Of a stretch of 64,000 bases of DNA, positions 35,666 to 47,859 are shown in pieces. The notes below the pieces were generated by a model that saw only the letters and a list, made by a program, of their open reading frames with translations, searched no databases and was not told the DNA's origin. Each line of letters starts with the position of its first letter. Position 1 is the stretch's first letter. The position numbers and the translations under genes were made by a program. This stretch comes from Isochrysis galbana (Eukaryota > Haptophyta > Isochrysidales > Isochrysidaceae): the NCBI GenBank assembly GCA_018136815.1, contig CM030936.1, positions 5,035,207 to 5,099,206 on the forward strand, read 5' to 3'.

Positions 35666-38100
35666 CTGCTCGACACAGGCGCGTTCCGGGACAGACCTGT
35701 TGACGCTATGATCTCGCTAGCGTGCACGAATATTGTATGGCAATGGCAAGTAACAAGTAGTGTCCTCACCCAACACCAATACCTTTTCTAAGTTTGCACC
35801 TTACACGATAAAAACCATTGAAGATGCCGTCTACTGCTATCACGCCTACCCAACTAAGTTTATACTTGGTCAAGATGGATCGCGCCGGCGCGACTCCCCT
35901 CTCTTTCGGGCCCCCTGCCGAGGGCGGCCCCCCTGCCCACATGGACCTGTCGCTGGCAAAGCGGCCGCGTCTGCCCTCAGAGGCCGAACAGGTGCGCGCC
36001 ACCCCGGTCGCGTCACACGGCCCGTAGCCTCGGCCACACCACACACAGCAGCCATGCTGGCCCCCCCCCCATGGGGGGCAGCAGGTTGCAGACTACATGA
36101 AGACAGCATCAGGCAGCGAGAGACCTGCACTCCACACTCCACTGGGCATGCCTTATGGAAGAGGCCCCTCCCGCCCTGGCGAGGGTCGCGCCGCCTCGGC
36201 GGAGTGGCCTGCGGCCGGGTGGCCCTTATGGGCACAACATCCTGACAATCTATCTGACACAAGAAAGCCCCAGTCGTCTCTGTCCACACAGAGGGAAAAC
36301 GCCAGCCGCCACACTTAACCCAAGACCTCCCAAACAGCCTAACTAAGCTGTGTGTATTGCGTTGGGCGTTGGGGGTACCCTATCTTTTTAAAGATAGTTG
36401 CGTTCCTAGTTGGGCTGTAAGTACTGATATTAGTACTGATGCATTAGTATAAGCTCCCCCGGAGCTGATATACTGATGTTAGTGCCTAGGCTGCCAGTTC
36501 AAAAATAAATCTGAAAACAAAACTCCGGAGCGCGAACGAGCCCCCGCGAACAAGCGTAGAGGCGCGCCCGCCCGCTCCCTCTTCCCTTCCCTTCCCATCT
36601 CTCCTGCTAGCTGCCCACCCCCCACCACCTTGGCAAGACCTTGGCCTCTTGGCCTCTTGCTTCACATGCACCTGCCAACTCCTGCTCTCTGTTTGTTTGC
36701 GCTGCCCTCCCCTTTGCGCGCGCGCCACGCGCTGCACGCTGAACACCCCCCAGTAAATATGTATAATGATAGCGATACTAGAAGTTGTAATGGGGGTGTA
36801 AGCTGATATTAGTACTGATGTAAGTACTCATGTAAGTGTAAGCTCAAAACCACCGTAAGCTTACGGACTGACAGCCCAACAACTAGGGTTGCGTTGGGGG
36901 TATGTAAAAGAATGTGGATATACGTTCAAATTATGGGCAGCTAGCTCGTGTCTCAACCCCACCATAACCACCGGTACCCAACCAGCAAAAAAAACGCCGG
37001 TTGGCGACCATGCATGAGCGGATGAGCGGCTTTCAAGCGATCGCCAAAGTGAGTGGCGACTCGAGAGCTCAACGAAGGGAGAGCGGTGGCGCACTCTTGG
37101 TGAGCCCAAGTGAGGCGCAGGGCAGCCTGCCAGCCAGTGGGAGCGAGTGCGCAAGAAAGCGGTGCGACGGTGGCGCACATTGAGTGTTGAGAACGAAGAA
37201 CGAATAAGAATAATTACAACTGGGCATATCGGCGGTCGGCGGCTTCACTGAGCCGATGGCGACGAAGCTGCGGGACGCGGGTGCGGCTTCACTTGCAGAA
37301 ACCTTTGTCCTGTTGTATTCCTGCCCATCTGAAGGCTGAAGGCCGTAGGCATGAATACTCGCCGTGTAAGGTACGCGCCCACGCTCACAATTGAATAGGT
37401 CCCCGTGTTGCGTGTTGCTATTGCTACTGATGCACAAGAGACAAGAGACACAGATTTGCATTCCCCATTGCCTCAAGCCCAGGTTTGCAGATTTTCGTCT
37501 CGAAATTTGCGATTCGAATTTTGTCACACGTTACACGCCGCCCGCCCCGGAAAACCGAAAACCGAAACCGAAAACCCCAAGTCCCAACTTCAAGTCCCTA
37601 CCGCTAGCCCATTAGTTATAGTAGAGCACGAGGCACAAGGGGACGAGCCGCAAGGCATGAGGAGGGAGTGGTAAGGAAGCGAGCGTGGCTGCGGGATAAC
37701 TCTGTCATAGCCGCGCGCGGTGTGTGAATATTAAGAAGCCCCCCCCCCTCTTGGTGCTAATATGTGAATGACGCTTACCGTTAAACCAAACATTTACTGT
37801 ACCTTGCCTACTGATTTTCTTGTTTAGCGCCGGAGTACGAGTAAATTAGCGAATAAAGGCGGGGCGTCGCCGGTCGTCCTCGGCGAGCGAACGAGGAGAG
37901 GGAGAGGGAGGGCCGCGCTCAGGGAGTGTTTGAGGGAGGCGGGCGGGGGGGTCGTGTTGGGGGGTGGGGGCTGTACGGGGTGGGGGTGTACGGAGGCTTC
38001 AGAGGCAAGCGAAACGAGGAAGGAAACGGAAGGGGTGGGCGGGGCGGAGGGAGGGCAGAGCGGGGAGGACTCTGCGGCCGGAACGAGGCAGAGTGTATCA
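35666..38100. other. Intergenic, 2.4 kb, repeat-rich
   Basis: No supportable gene. At 36400-36460 and 36790-36830 there are repeated AGTACTGATATTAGTACTGA motifs, and TTGGGCTGT at 36411 recurs inverted at 36870-36880, so a small inverted-repeat element may lie between. TTGTATTCCTGCCCATCTGA occurs at about 37313. From 37870 to 38090 the sequence is strongly G-rich, probably the leader of the next gene. Confidence 0.4.
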
Positions 38101-39207
38101 ATGCATGAGGCCTCGTCTCATCTGATCAGTTCTGACTCCAACTCTGCCGTCCGGCTGAGTGAGAAGCTGGAGCGCCGGCTCGCCAAGGCGGCCGAGAGGC
38201 GTCGCAAGGCGGCCGCAAAGGCCGGTGCGGCCGGAACCAGCTCGGAGGAGTTCGCTCTCGTTCTTGCCGATCTGAAAGATCAGGCTGATCGCGCTGAAGC
38301 CTCGCTTAGGGAGGCCCAGCGCTCGGAAGCCGAGGCACACGAGACGGCACGCAAAAGCCGTGCTCGGCTTGACAAGGCGTACAGCAGCCTCATCACCTTG
38401 CGACGTCTGAGCGAGCAGCTGTCCACTAGGCATTCTGAGAGCCGAGAAGCACAGCTGCATGGGAACGAAGAAGAAGCAGCGCAGTGTGATCAACTCGTCA
38501 CCGAAATGAGGCAGCGAGCGGATGCAGTGTCCGCCTCACTCGAGCGTGCAGGACGCGAGAAGGCTGTCCAGGTAGAGAGACGTGCCGAGCTGAAGGCGCG
38601 TGTCGCTGAGCTCCTGGACGAAGCTGATGCCAAGCGCGCTGTCTCTGAAGCCAATGCTCGTGCTGAGCGTGTTAGGTGCGGCATACTTCAGCGTGAGGCC
38701 GCCATCGCCCAAGCAACGGTCGATAAGGCAATCCAGCTGCTCGACACGCCGCGAGCTCAGCTGCAAGAGCGGGACGCCGAGGTGAAGGCTTCCCTTGAGA
38801 CAGCAGCCGAGCGACTCGAGGAACTCCAGAAGCACCTGGGTGCCACTTCAACCGATCTGACTACGCTTAAAGAGGAGGTCAGCGTCTCGTCGAGACGGCT
38901 TGAGTCGGCCAGGCTCGCGAAGGAGGATGCAATCATCGAGGCTCGCAATGCAAGGCTACAAATACGAGCAGCAAAGGCTGCACGGCAGAATGCGCGAGAG
39001 GCCAGCCAATTGGCAATGTCTCAACGCGACAAAATGCGTGCCGTACACGCAGCTTTACGCAAGAGCATGGGGGTGAGCGACTCGGAGGAGGAAGAAAATA
39101 ACGAGGCCAATACGGACGAGATGTTGGGTGGAAAGCATGGCATAGGAGATGAGCACGCTGACGAGGTTGATGGAAGAGATGCTGAAGCTTTGCAGACCAA
39201 AGCGTGA
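38101..39207 (+). CDS. Long coiled-coil protein
   Basis: A single-exon frame of 368 residues from ATG 38101 (MHEASSHLISSDSNSAVRLS); upstream in-frame sequence is G-rich and not protein-like. Residues 20 to 320 are almost unbroken helix with heptads (EKLERRLAKAAERRRKAAAK, DLKDQADRAEASLREAQRSE, RVAELLDEADAKRAVSEA), and the C-terminus is acidic. Length and layout are in the range of taxilin-type coiled-coil proteins, but I see no diagnostic motif, so this is only a suggestion. Structural or vesicle-tethering roles are possible. Confidence 0.65.
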   Translation: MHEASSHLISSDSNSAVRLSEKLERRLAKAAERRRKAAAKAGAAGTSSEEFALVLADLKDQADRAEASLREAQRSEAEAHETARKSRARLDKAYSSLITLRRLSEQLSTRHSESREAQLHGNEEEAAQCDQLVTEMRQRADAVSASLERAGREKAVQVERRAELKARVAELLDEADAKRAVSEANARAERVRCGILQREAAIAQATVDKAIQLLDTPRAQLQERDAEVKASLETAAERLEELQKHLGATSTDLTTLKEEVSVSSRRLESARLAKEDAIIEARNARLQIRAAKAARQNAREASQLAMSQRDKMRAVHAALRKSMGVSDSEEEENNEANTDEMLGGKHGIGDEHADEVDGRDAEALQTKA

Positions 39208-39802
39208 GACCATATGCAGGGGGGGTTTGAAGCAACACGTGTTTTTTGTAGGGCGAGAGCAACAGTTGCGCATTGGCAACCTTCCTTAATCTATCTCAGA
39301 CTCGCATCTATGGTCTTCTCACATGGGGACAAGAGGTTGTAGGTGGAGTGGAGTCAAGCAATACCAGTAGCACCACGCGAGACTAGCTTTGCGCTACTTG
39401 CCTTTGACAAAAAGTGACGACGTGACGACGCGCCCTTTTCTCCTCTGTTGCGGTCGGGGGGAGAGCCGCCCTTTAGGCTTCCCAAAGAGAAGCCCTCTCT
39501 CTTTGCTTTCCCGCCTTCGCGTGTTTTGGTCTCTCTCTTCAGGTTGCATCCTCTTCGTCCGATCGGGATCCTCCGATCCCGATCTTCCTCTTCCTCTCTT
39601 TCCCCCGTGTGTTAGGATAGGGGTGATCGCTCTCGATCCCCCTCCCTTGTTTTCTCATGTGTGCGCCCCCTTTCTCTCCTTGCGCGCGCCCCCGTGTGTT
39701 TCCCGCGTTTTTCTCTTGCCCCAGAGTTCCGAGAGTCGCGCCCATGGCCGCACTCCCTGGGGCTCTGGGCGAGCTCTCTCGACCACCAGAGAGTTGCCGC
39801 GG

Positions 39803-40258
39803 CTGAAGAAGAAGAGGAAGCTGATTTGTGATGACTCCGATGACTCGGGTGCAGAGCTCGAGGACGGCTTCTCGTCCATGCCGCCACAACACGCGGATGC
39901 CGTATGCGATGAGGCCAACGACTGGAAGCTCATTGGCCAGGAGGTCACACAGCAATTCCTCGACGACGATGGCATCCTCAACGAGCTTGCAATGATGTGG
40001 GCCATGCGCGAAAGGTTTCCGTTGCACTTTTGCGTGTTCAAGCAGTGCGCCTCACACATTCACCACGAGGCAAACGTGGAACAAATCTTCTCACTCGCAG
40101 GTCAAATTTCCGATCCGAACATGATGCCCGAGAACTTAGCGATGTTGACGCGCATCCACTTCAACAAGAAGACTTCCATGCCCACTGTGGCCGCCATTCG
40201 CGAGAGGTATTATTCCAAGTACCGTGTGGCTGGGCAAGCGTTTGAGCATGATATCTAG
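39803..40258 (+). pseudogene. hAT-like dimerisation domain fragment
   Basis: The frame is open from 39389, but only the last 150 residues look like protein. After a basic and acidic start (LKKKRKLICDDSDDSG) come FPLHFCVFKQCASHIHHEAN, VEQIFSLAGQISDPNMMPEN and LAMLTRIHFNKK. The order ExxFSxxGxxxxxxxxxLxPxxLxxLxxIxxN is that of the hAT C-terminal dimerisation domain. It ends at a stop, 40256-40258, with no catalytic domain upstream. It could be a truncated transposon or a domesticated remnant. Confidence 0.55.
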
Positions 40259-41101
40259 TCGTCCTGTTGGCTGTTGGTAGATTGTGAGGATGCCCGTCCC
40301 ACTAGCCACTAGGCTCGTTTCGCGCCCTCGGCGGCGCTCGCGCGCTTGTCGTATTAGTCAACTAATGTGAATATGATAGTCATGGCTCTTCAAGGATTAT
40401 TCAAGCCGTGACTTTTCAGGTTGCGCACTATTCAGAGCTTGAATAGTGCATATGTCCTTGTAGTCATAGTCATTACTCAACTAAATGTTGTAATCAAGGT
40501 TAGGGTTGAGCTGGGTGGGCTGCGCGGGCAATGATGCGAGAGGGTCAGGGGGTGGTCGGACTGTCGGCAGCCCGACACGCCGCTGCATCGGGCGGGAATC
40601 AAATGCCGAATGTAGCTTAGATATAAAGGAACCGATCCCCCCGCGGGCGCGACCGGCAAATCTTTATTTGTTCGGATCATCATCACCGTCATACCTTCAT
40701 CTTCACCCCATACGAACAGGTGTTGTGGGTAGGGGGAGTCCCGACGGTCACGTCCGGGTCCCGTTGGATTCCTGCCCATCTGAAGGCAACGACGGAGCCC
40801 CTTCCCCGCGATGGGGGTGTGCGCGGTTGGCGCATGGCTCGTCCGGTGTTAAGTTGTAACACCACATGTGGCTAGGAATGCTATGTAGCTAACAAGATGT
40901 CCTACGACGCTATAAATTCTAACGTCCCCCCTCTCCCCCCGGCCCTCTCGTCCTTTTCTTCTCCGCCCCCCCCCCCCCCCCCCCCATCTTCTCTCTCTTT
41001 TATGCCTTCTCTTCTTTGATTCTCCTTGTCCCTCCCTCGCTCCCTCTCTCACGCGCTCGCCTTCAAAAGGGGTCCGGGAAGGGGGGAGCGCGAAGAGGTG
41101 C
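40259..41101. other. Upstream region of the kinesin gene
   Basis: No gene is seen. GATTCCTGCCCATCTGAAGG at about 40766 is shared with 37317 and, inverted, 28238. A C run lies at 40968-40985, within a pyrimidine-rich leader. Confidence 0.35.
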
Positions 41102-43900
41102 ATGTCTGCGGGCTCTCTCTCGAACGCAATGGCCTCGCTCCGCTCCACCTGCTCGTCCGACGGGGCGAGTGGGGTGGCAGAGGACGACCGGGCCAATCTC
41201 ATACAAGTCTACGTCCGTGTGCGCGCCCCTGCAAACCGCTCAGAGCCACGGTGCCTCGAGATGGACGATCATGGGGTCCTCGTGCTCTCCGCACCGGCCG
41301 GCAAGAAGGAGAGCTTCGAGTTTGACCGCGTGGGCGCGGAGGGAGCATCGCAGGAGGAGGTGTTTAATGAAGCTGCCAAGCCTATTGCCGACGCTTGCCT
41401 CGCAGGCTTCAATGGTACTGTGCTGTGCTACGGCCAGACGGGCGCCGGAAAGACATACACCATGTGTGGGCCTCCGCCACACCTCTCTGAGGGTACATCG
41501 CGAGGGCTCTTGGCGCGCGTAGTGGATCACTTGTTCGCATCGATAGCGGGACAGATGCACGGCAAGACTGATCTTACCGTCGCCTCAGTCGGCCGTTTCG
41601 AAGCTGACGTGGAGTCTCAGAGCAGTCGAGAAAACGCCGACCGAGAATTGGTGGAGTACACCGTTACATGCTCCTTTCTGGAAATTTATAACGAGGTGAT
41701 AACCGATCTGCTGTGTGGTTCCAGTGACACTGGAGAGAACTTATCGATCATACGCAACAGTCATTCGACACCAAAGAAGCCGCATGGCCTACCTGGTCGG
41801 AGTGGTGACTTGACGCATGCGGCACCCTCAGCTCCGTTGCGGTTACGCGAGGATGCTGATCGTGGTATCCACGTCGCCAACCTCACCCGGCTCCCTGTTG
41901 AGAACGCAAAGGACGCCATGAATGCGCTTGCCATTGGTCTTGCGAATCGAGCGGTCGGCGCTACAGCGATGAATCAACATTCCTCTCGGTCGCATGCGGT
42001 GTTCTCCCTGCAACTCCAACAATGTCGCAAACTTGCAAGTGGAAAGCAGCTTGTGCGCACATCGCAGCTGCACCTCGTCGACCTTGCTGGGTCAGAGCGC
42101 GCAAAGGAGACAGGAGCCTCGGGCACGCGCCTCAAGGAGAGTTGCAAGATCAACTGCTCCTTGTCCGTCCTCTCAAAGGTTATAACGCAACTGGTGGAAT
42201 CCCGAGGAGCCGGAATGGGAAAGTCGGGCAGCCAAAGCATGCCATCAAGCAGCATTATCGTCTCCTACCGTGAGTCCAAGTTGACACACCTCTTGCGCGA
42301 CTCTCTTGGAGGCGATTCGCGCACGTGTATCATCGCCAATGTCACATCAGCCGAGCGAGCGCACAGCGAGACACTCTCGACGCTCAAGTTTGCGGCTCGT
42401 GCCAAGGCTGTGCGCACACGCGCGGTGCAACAAAAGTTGATTCAGCTCGAGGACTCGGGTCAAGCGGCTGCATCCCAAGAGTGGTGGCAGGTCGACGCTG
42501 GCGGAGACACCAGACCCTTAGCAAACCTGACCCCTGAGAACGCTCTCGCCACTAAGCGCTACACTTCGGGCCAAGATCCCATCGTAGCGAAACTCGAGGC
42601 AGACCGTGCAGCGCTCCAGCTAGCACTCCAACGTGCGGAGAGTAGAATGAGGGAAACAGCGTCCGAGGCTGAAATTGCACGAGAACGCCACCGCTCGGAA
42701 CTGATGGAGGCAGAATCGACTTGTGCTGCTGCGGAGGAGGCTCTCAAGGCCCAGCGCACCCAGATTGAAGAAGAGAGGGCGCAGGAGGCCAAGGCGGCGG
42801 AGAAGCGCGCGCGTCTCGAAGCCGAGGAGCAAGCTGATCGCGCCGCAAGTGTGGCCAAAGTGGTTTCGCAGCGCTCTGCCAACGAAGACGCGCTGCGGCA
42901 GCAACTGCAAGATCTTCAGGCTGAGCTCGAGACGGAGCGACAGCGCAGTACAAGGCTCCGTGGGGACTTCGCGCGGATTGAGGCTGAGCGGGATGGGATC
43001 CGTCGGCAAGTGATCCAACAGCAACGTGTCATTGATGACCATGCTGCTCAGATGTCCAGCCTTGCGCAACAGCATGCGGAAACGCTCAAGCACACGCAAC
43101 GCTGCCACGTCAGGGCGGTTGCAGCTCTAGAAGAGGTGCTTCGTCGCTCTGGAAAGGGTGGGGAGGCGGACGCCGTACGGAGGGAGCTGCGTAGGCTCGA
43201 GGCAATCGCTGCTAGCACGACTTCGACGGGAGCAATGCCCGACTCGTCAGGCACCGCAAAGCATCGCGAGGCCAGATCACGCACCAGTGATCAGAGGCGA
43301 GGGAATAGGAAGGACAACCCTTCATGGCGTACTCCGCTGAGCCCGGCGAAATCCAATCACGTCAACAATCGATGGCAAGCTGCGGCCTCGAGCGGCAAAC
43401 TAGGAAAATTGACGTCGGGATCGCGTATTGCTACATCACTATCTGAACCGAGTATGAGTCAATCAAAGCCATCCACCCGTCAAGATCCTGCAACGGTCGC
43501 CCGTATTCTTGAGCTTGGTGGTCTCGGCGTCTCAGTTTCAGAGATCAACGCGACGCTCATCGCTGAAGATCACTGTTGCTCTAGTGGCGCGCCATGGGGA
43601 CGAAATCAAGCCGACGGCCGCGTGATCGTTCGACTACTATTACAAAATGGCCTCAGCCCTATAATTATCAACGATGACAAGCTCGACGGGTTTGCGCAAG
43701 ACTATGCTCGAAGACTGCAGTCGAACGATATGCCCTCCAACGAGAGCGCGGCCGATCCGTCCTTCCATCAAGGTGGAGGTAGCTCTCAAACTGAACACGA
43801 GCGATCTACTAGCACTCGTACAGCATTGAGTGGGTGGACAACTCTTGCGCCGCCCCCCATGACGCCACTTTCGCCGAAAGACCGATACACCTCGATCTGA
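41102..43900 (+). CDS. Kinesin with N-terminal motor domain
   Basis: A single-exon frame of 932 residues. The motor begins near residue 33 (IQVYVRVRAP) with the P-loop GQTGAGKT at residues 111-118, switch I NQHSSRSH at 291-298, switch II LVDLAGSER at 325-333, and the final helix LKFAARAKAVRTRA near 435. A loop insertion lies between EIYNE and the following strands. Residues 490 to 700 are a coiled coil, followed by a basic Ser-rich tail and a small C-terminal globular segment (TVARILELGGLGVSVSEINA). An N-terminal motor with this LKESCKINCSLSVLSKVI version is reminiscent of kinesin-12/KIF15-like proteins, but the subfamily is not secure. It should be a plus-end microtubule motor. Confidence 0.9.
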   Translation: MSAGSLSNAMASLRSTCSSDGASGVAEDDRANLIQVYVRVRAPANRSEPRCLEMDDHGVLVLSAPAGKKESFEFDRVGAEGASQEEVFNEAAKPIADACLAGFNGTVLCYGQTGAGKTYTMCGPPPHLSEGTSRGLLARVVDHLFASIAGQMHGKTDLTVASVGRFEADVESQSSRENADRELVEYTVTCSFLEIYNEVITDLLCGSSDTGENLSIIRNSHSTPKKPHGLPGRSGDLTHAAPSAPLRLREDADRGIHVANLTRLPVENAKDAMNALAIGLANRAVGATAMNQHSSRSHAVFSLQLQQCRKLASGKQLVRTSQLHLVDLAGSERAKETGASGTRLKESCKINCSLSVLSKVITQLVESRGAGMGKSGSQSMPSSSIIVSYRESKLTHLLRDSLGGDSRTCIIANVTSAERAHSETLSTLKFAARAKAVRTRAVQQKLIQLEDSGQAAASQEWWQVDAGGDTRPLANLTPENALATKRYTSGQDPIVAKLEADRAALQLALQRAESRMRETASEAEIARERHRSELMEAESTCAAAEEALKAQRTQIEEERAQEAKAAEKRARLEAEEQADRAASVAKVVSQRSANEDALRQQLQDLQAELETERQRSTRLRGDFARIEAERDGIRRQVIQQQRVIDDHAAQMSSLAQQHAETLKHTQRCHVRAVAALEEVLRRSGKGGEADAVRRELRRLEAIAASTTSTGAMPDSSGTAKHREARSRTSDQRRGNRKDNPSWRTPLSPAKSNHVNNRWQAAASSGKLGKLTSGSRIATSLSEPSMSQSKPSTRQDPATVARILELGGLGVSVSEINATLIAEDHCCSSGAPWGRNQADGRVIVRLLLQNGLSPIIINDDKLDGFAQDYARRLQSNDMPSNESAADPSFHQGGGSSQTEHERSTSTRTALSGWTTLAPPPMTPLSPKDRYTSI

Positions 43901-44170
43901 TACGCACAATCGTGTGGCTTGTTCGCCATTATGCGGCGTAAGATCCGCGATATGCCGCGCGCCGCGCGTGTAGTGCACATGTGCTAGTGGAAGGGCCGTG
44001 ATGGGCTAACAATCAAGAGGTGCTGCGAGGCGCGCGAGCACTTGCGCACGCCTTGCACTAGGCCTCAGGTGAATACATCATACAAAGCAAAAAAAACTTT
44101 TAATATTCTCGCCTCGCACGTGGCTATGGCTATGGGGATTTTCCTTCCTCTGCCCCTCAATTCCCGCCTT
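43901..44170. other. 3' flank of kinesin
   Basis: It ends with TAATATTCTCGCCTCGCACG, also present at about 21800, directly before an LTR copy. Confidence 0.35.
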
Positions 44171-44866
44171 TGTCGCATTCGCGAATCGACGCTCGTTAGG
44201 CTTCTCTCTTCTCTTCGTTCGGTATTTATCGTTATAATTCTCTCGTTCTCGTTCTCGGTCAAAAACTTCGCGTGGACGCCTAGGATCTAGGGTTGTGGAG
44301 CGCCCTCTCTTTTTCTCTCGAAGAGAAGGGAAGTTTCCCCACCTTTCTTCCTCCCAGGCGCCTCGCAAAAAGGTTTAATTCGCTATCTCCCCGCGTTTCT
44401 TTACCTTTACCTGCTTCTGGGGGCAATCAGGTTTGGTTTGCCATCTCCCCTTGGAGATCGATTTAGGTTCGCTGCTTGGGTGAGGGAATCTTTCACCTTG
44501 GTCCTTGGTTTGCCATCTCCCCTTGGAGATTGATTTAGATTCGCTGCTTTGGTTTTTGGTTATCTTTCTCCTTGATGCAAGTTGCATGAATGAAAGCCCT
44601 TGGTCCAGTTGGTTTTTGGTTTTCTCCTCCCTTGGTTGCTACTCAGGGTTGCTCGATAGAAACGTCTAGAAGGTTCTCGCTCAACAGCAAGATTTCTTCG
44701 GTTGCAAGGATATCTCGCTGCGATCTGTATCCAAAGTGATCGCCGCGGTTGCGCGACATAGCGTTCCTCTTCGACTTTCCGCCTTGGTGGGAAATCCAAA
44801 ACGAAGACACGCTCCGGCCATCGCTGCGGAATCTCTCTCTCGCTCGTTCTCTCTCTCCGTCTCTCG
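44171..44866 (+). repeat. LTR-like sequence, family A, copy 2
   Basis: It matches 27111-27718 from TGTCGCATTCGCGAATCGA through ACGAAGACACGCTCCGGCC. It is longer because a block (TTTGCCATCTCCCCTTGGAG) is present twice. Unlike copy 1 it is followed by a leader and gag-like start, so it is probably a 5' LTR. Confidence 0.65.
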
Positions 44867-45142
44867 CGACGTGTTGGAGTTACCGGCGATGTGGGGTCTC
44901 GGTTATTTCATGTTTTGCTTAGTTTTAGTTTGGGTGAATGATTCTGGTGCGTTCGTGAGTCGGTGCATCCTGTTGTTTTCTGCATCGTTGTCCGACGTCC
45001 TGTCGTCAGTCGTCATCCGTCGCTCTCGCTCTCGTCGCTCTCGCTCTCGTAACACTCGTACCCTACAAACTCGCCTCTCCTCACCAGCCCCTGCCAACAC
45101 AGCCCTCCTCTCACTCACCCTCGCCTCTCGCCTGCTCGCTCG

Positions 45143-45322
45143 ATGTCGCTCTCGCCGCCGTCCTCGCCCTCGCCCAAGCCCGCCTGCCCGCCTTCCACTG
45201 CTGACGGGCTTCAGCCCGTCAGCACCTCCGAAGTCGTCTCCCTCGCTGCGCCTGCCGCCGGCCTCGCTCCTGCCTCATTGCCCTCAGGCCCTATGGGCCA
45301 TTCCAATTCGTCAGGTGTAAAA
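45143..45322 (+). pseudogene. Possible gag start of a family A LTR element
   Basis: An ATG at 45143 opens a Ser/Pro/Ala-rich frame (MSLSPPSSPSPKPACPPSTA) about 280 bases after the LTR. It is soon lost at an A run (45320-45330), where another repeat begins. Position and composition suit an LTR-element gag N-terminus, but no diagnostic motif is left. Confidence 0.35.
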
Positions 45323-45344
45323 AAAAAAGATCTGAAGGTTCTGG

Positions 45345-46045
45345 GCTACACACCTACTACTAGACAGCGCATTCTCTTGCCGCTGCACTACCGCCACCGC
45401 CCTTATCTCCCTTCCCTCCGCCCCCTCGCCTTCCCCCCCTCATTCCTTTGTCTTTGGTGTCGGGGGTGCGGCCCTGGTGCGCTACCAAGGGCCCGGTTCT
45501 GGGTTCGGCGTCCGGGCAGGCCTTTTGGGTCTATGTCTTTGGTTAGTTCAGGCCTCGCGTGCTGTGGTTGCCCCAAATGTGGTGTCTCGGCGTGCTCTTC
45601 GCCGCTCTCACGTTTGCCTTGTGGTCTCTCTCGCTATTTGGTGTTCGATTCCTAGCTTCTCTGCCAGGGATACGAGCTCCGCACTGGGGGTCAAACTGTT
45701 GTTATTGCCTACTTCGTACAGTGGCCGGATGTCGGCCAAGTCTATCCTTTTTTGGGGTTGCCTCCCCATGCCCGCCTGGGCGGTTCGCGAGGTGTCCGTT
45801 GAGTTGGCGAAGTTTAGCGCCCCACTTAGCTTTGTGAATCTTTCCAAGACCCGTATTAGTATTGATTCTTCATTCTTCTGAGAACGTGGCATTGTCGTAT
45901 TGTGTATTGTATTCTGTAAAAGTCTGTTATGATGTATCTCCATGCTAGCATATATAGCGTTGCCAGTGCCTTCGGGCATGAGCCTTTTGGGTGTATAAAA
46001 AAAACCTTCTAATATTCTTACCGCACTCGCGGCGAATGTAACCAC
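45345..46045 (-). repeat. Dispersed repeat with conserved minus-strand ORF, copy 1
   Basis: The minus frame 46045-45608 reads EIHHNRLLQNTI, EESILIRVLERFTKLSGALN and TAQAGMGRQPQKR. A diverged copy at 50060-50797 keeps the same protein features (VEIHHNGLLQN, ESVLVRILERYTILSKALLF, TAQAGMGRQPKK), so the coding strand is the minus strand. The RxLERFxxLSGAxxNFxxS pattern has a loose likeness to the segment after the catalytic site in LINE reverse transcriptases, but the family is not settled. Confidence 0.5.
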
Positions 46046-46349
46046 TACCTACTACACGTAGCACGCAGCATACTTTCTACACCCCCACTCCCCCGGCCCT
46101 TCTCCCCCCGCCATAAGGCGGCTCCCCCCGTGAACTACTAGGGGGATAGGGGTGAAGGGCTTAGATATGGTCCGGTGGCCCGCGCCCCCCCCCGGTGATC
46201 TTTCCTCCCCTTCCTCCTGTGTCTCCGAGTGGGCGGCCGACTCTGTCCCGACTTATCCTGTAAACAGGTGCGGGACTTACCAATTTTTCGGTGAGCGGAG
46301 CTCTCGCTCCGCCCACCCCCTTCTCCGCGCTCTCTCTCCCCTCTCCTGC
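46046..46349. other. Intergenic, no gene seen
   Basis: C-rich sequence without a credible ORF. Confidence 0.3.
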
Positions 46350-46640
46350 GGCACGCGCGATGGCGCGCCTGCGGCAGGCCTGCAGCTGCCCTCTGGCGGC
46401 CCCTGGAGGCTCCTGGAGGCCAGCTCAGGGGGCAGAGGAGGCTGGGGCTTGGCCCTGGCCTCCCCTGCCTCTCCCTCGCTGGCGCTCCCGAGCCTCTGGG
46501 GCCCCCACTCTGCACCTGTCTGCCTGTCGACCAGGGGGGGAGGAGGGGTTGGAGCGATGGGCTGGCCACGACAAGCCAGGACGCGCGAGGCAGGCGTGCC
46601 TGCCAGGGAGAGAGTGAAGTCGCGTTCCGTCAAAAGAGGG
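46350..46640 (-). repeat. GC-rich dispersed repeat, copy in the orientation of 15480-15890
   Basis: It contains AGCTCAGGGGGCAGAGGAGG and CTGGGGCTTGGCCCTGGCCT, in the same order as 15555-15600, and ends GTCGCGTTCCGTCAAAAGAG, a boundary also seen at 9118. Confidence 0.55.
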
Positions 46641-46642
46641 CC

Positions 46643-46832
46643 AGGTTATTTGTTTTCTTTTCAGTCTGTACAATTACAAGGCCAAGGCCCAATATTATTA
46701 TTGCAAGGTTATTTGTTTTCTTTTTGGTCTATTGTTACAATTACAAAGTGTTCTCATATTATTGTCAGGTTATTTGTTTTCTTTTTGATCTATTATTACA
46801 ATTACAAAGCTCAATGTTATCATTGCAAAGCT
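46643..46832 (+). repeat. Three tandem units of about 62 bp
   Basis: Units begin AGGTTATTTGTTTTCTTTT at 46643, 46706 and 46768, each followed by TCTATT/TCTGT and ACAATTACAA. They sit directly after the GC-rich repeat boundary and are AT-rich. Confidence 0.85.
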
Positions 46833-47721
<889 letters not shown>

Positions 47722-47821
47722 NNNNNNNNNNNNNNNNNNNNNNNNNNNNNNNNNNNNNNNNNNNNNNNNNNNNNNNNNNNNNNNNNNNNNNNNNNNNNNN
47801 NNNNNNNNNNNNNNNNNNNNN
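47722..47821. other. Assembly gap (100 N)
   Basis: Exactly 100 N. Confidence 0.99.
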
Positions 47822-47859
47822 GGGGGGAAGACGTCGAGATATAGAGTACCAGGCGTGGA

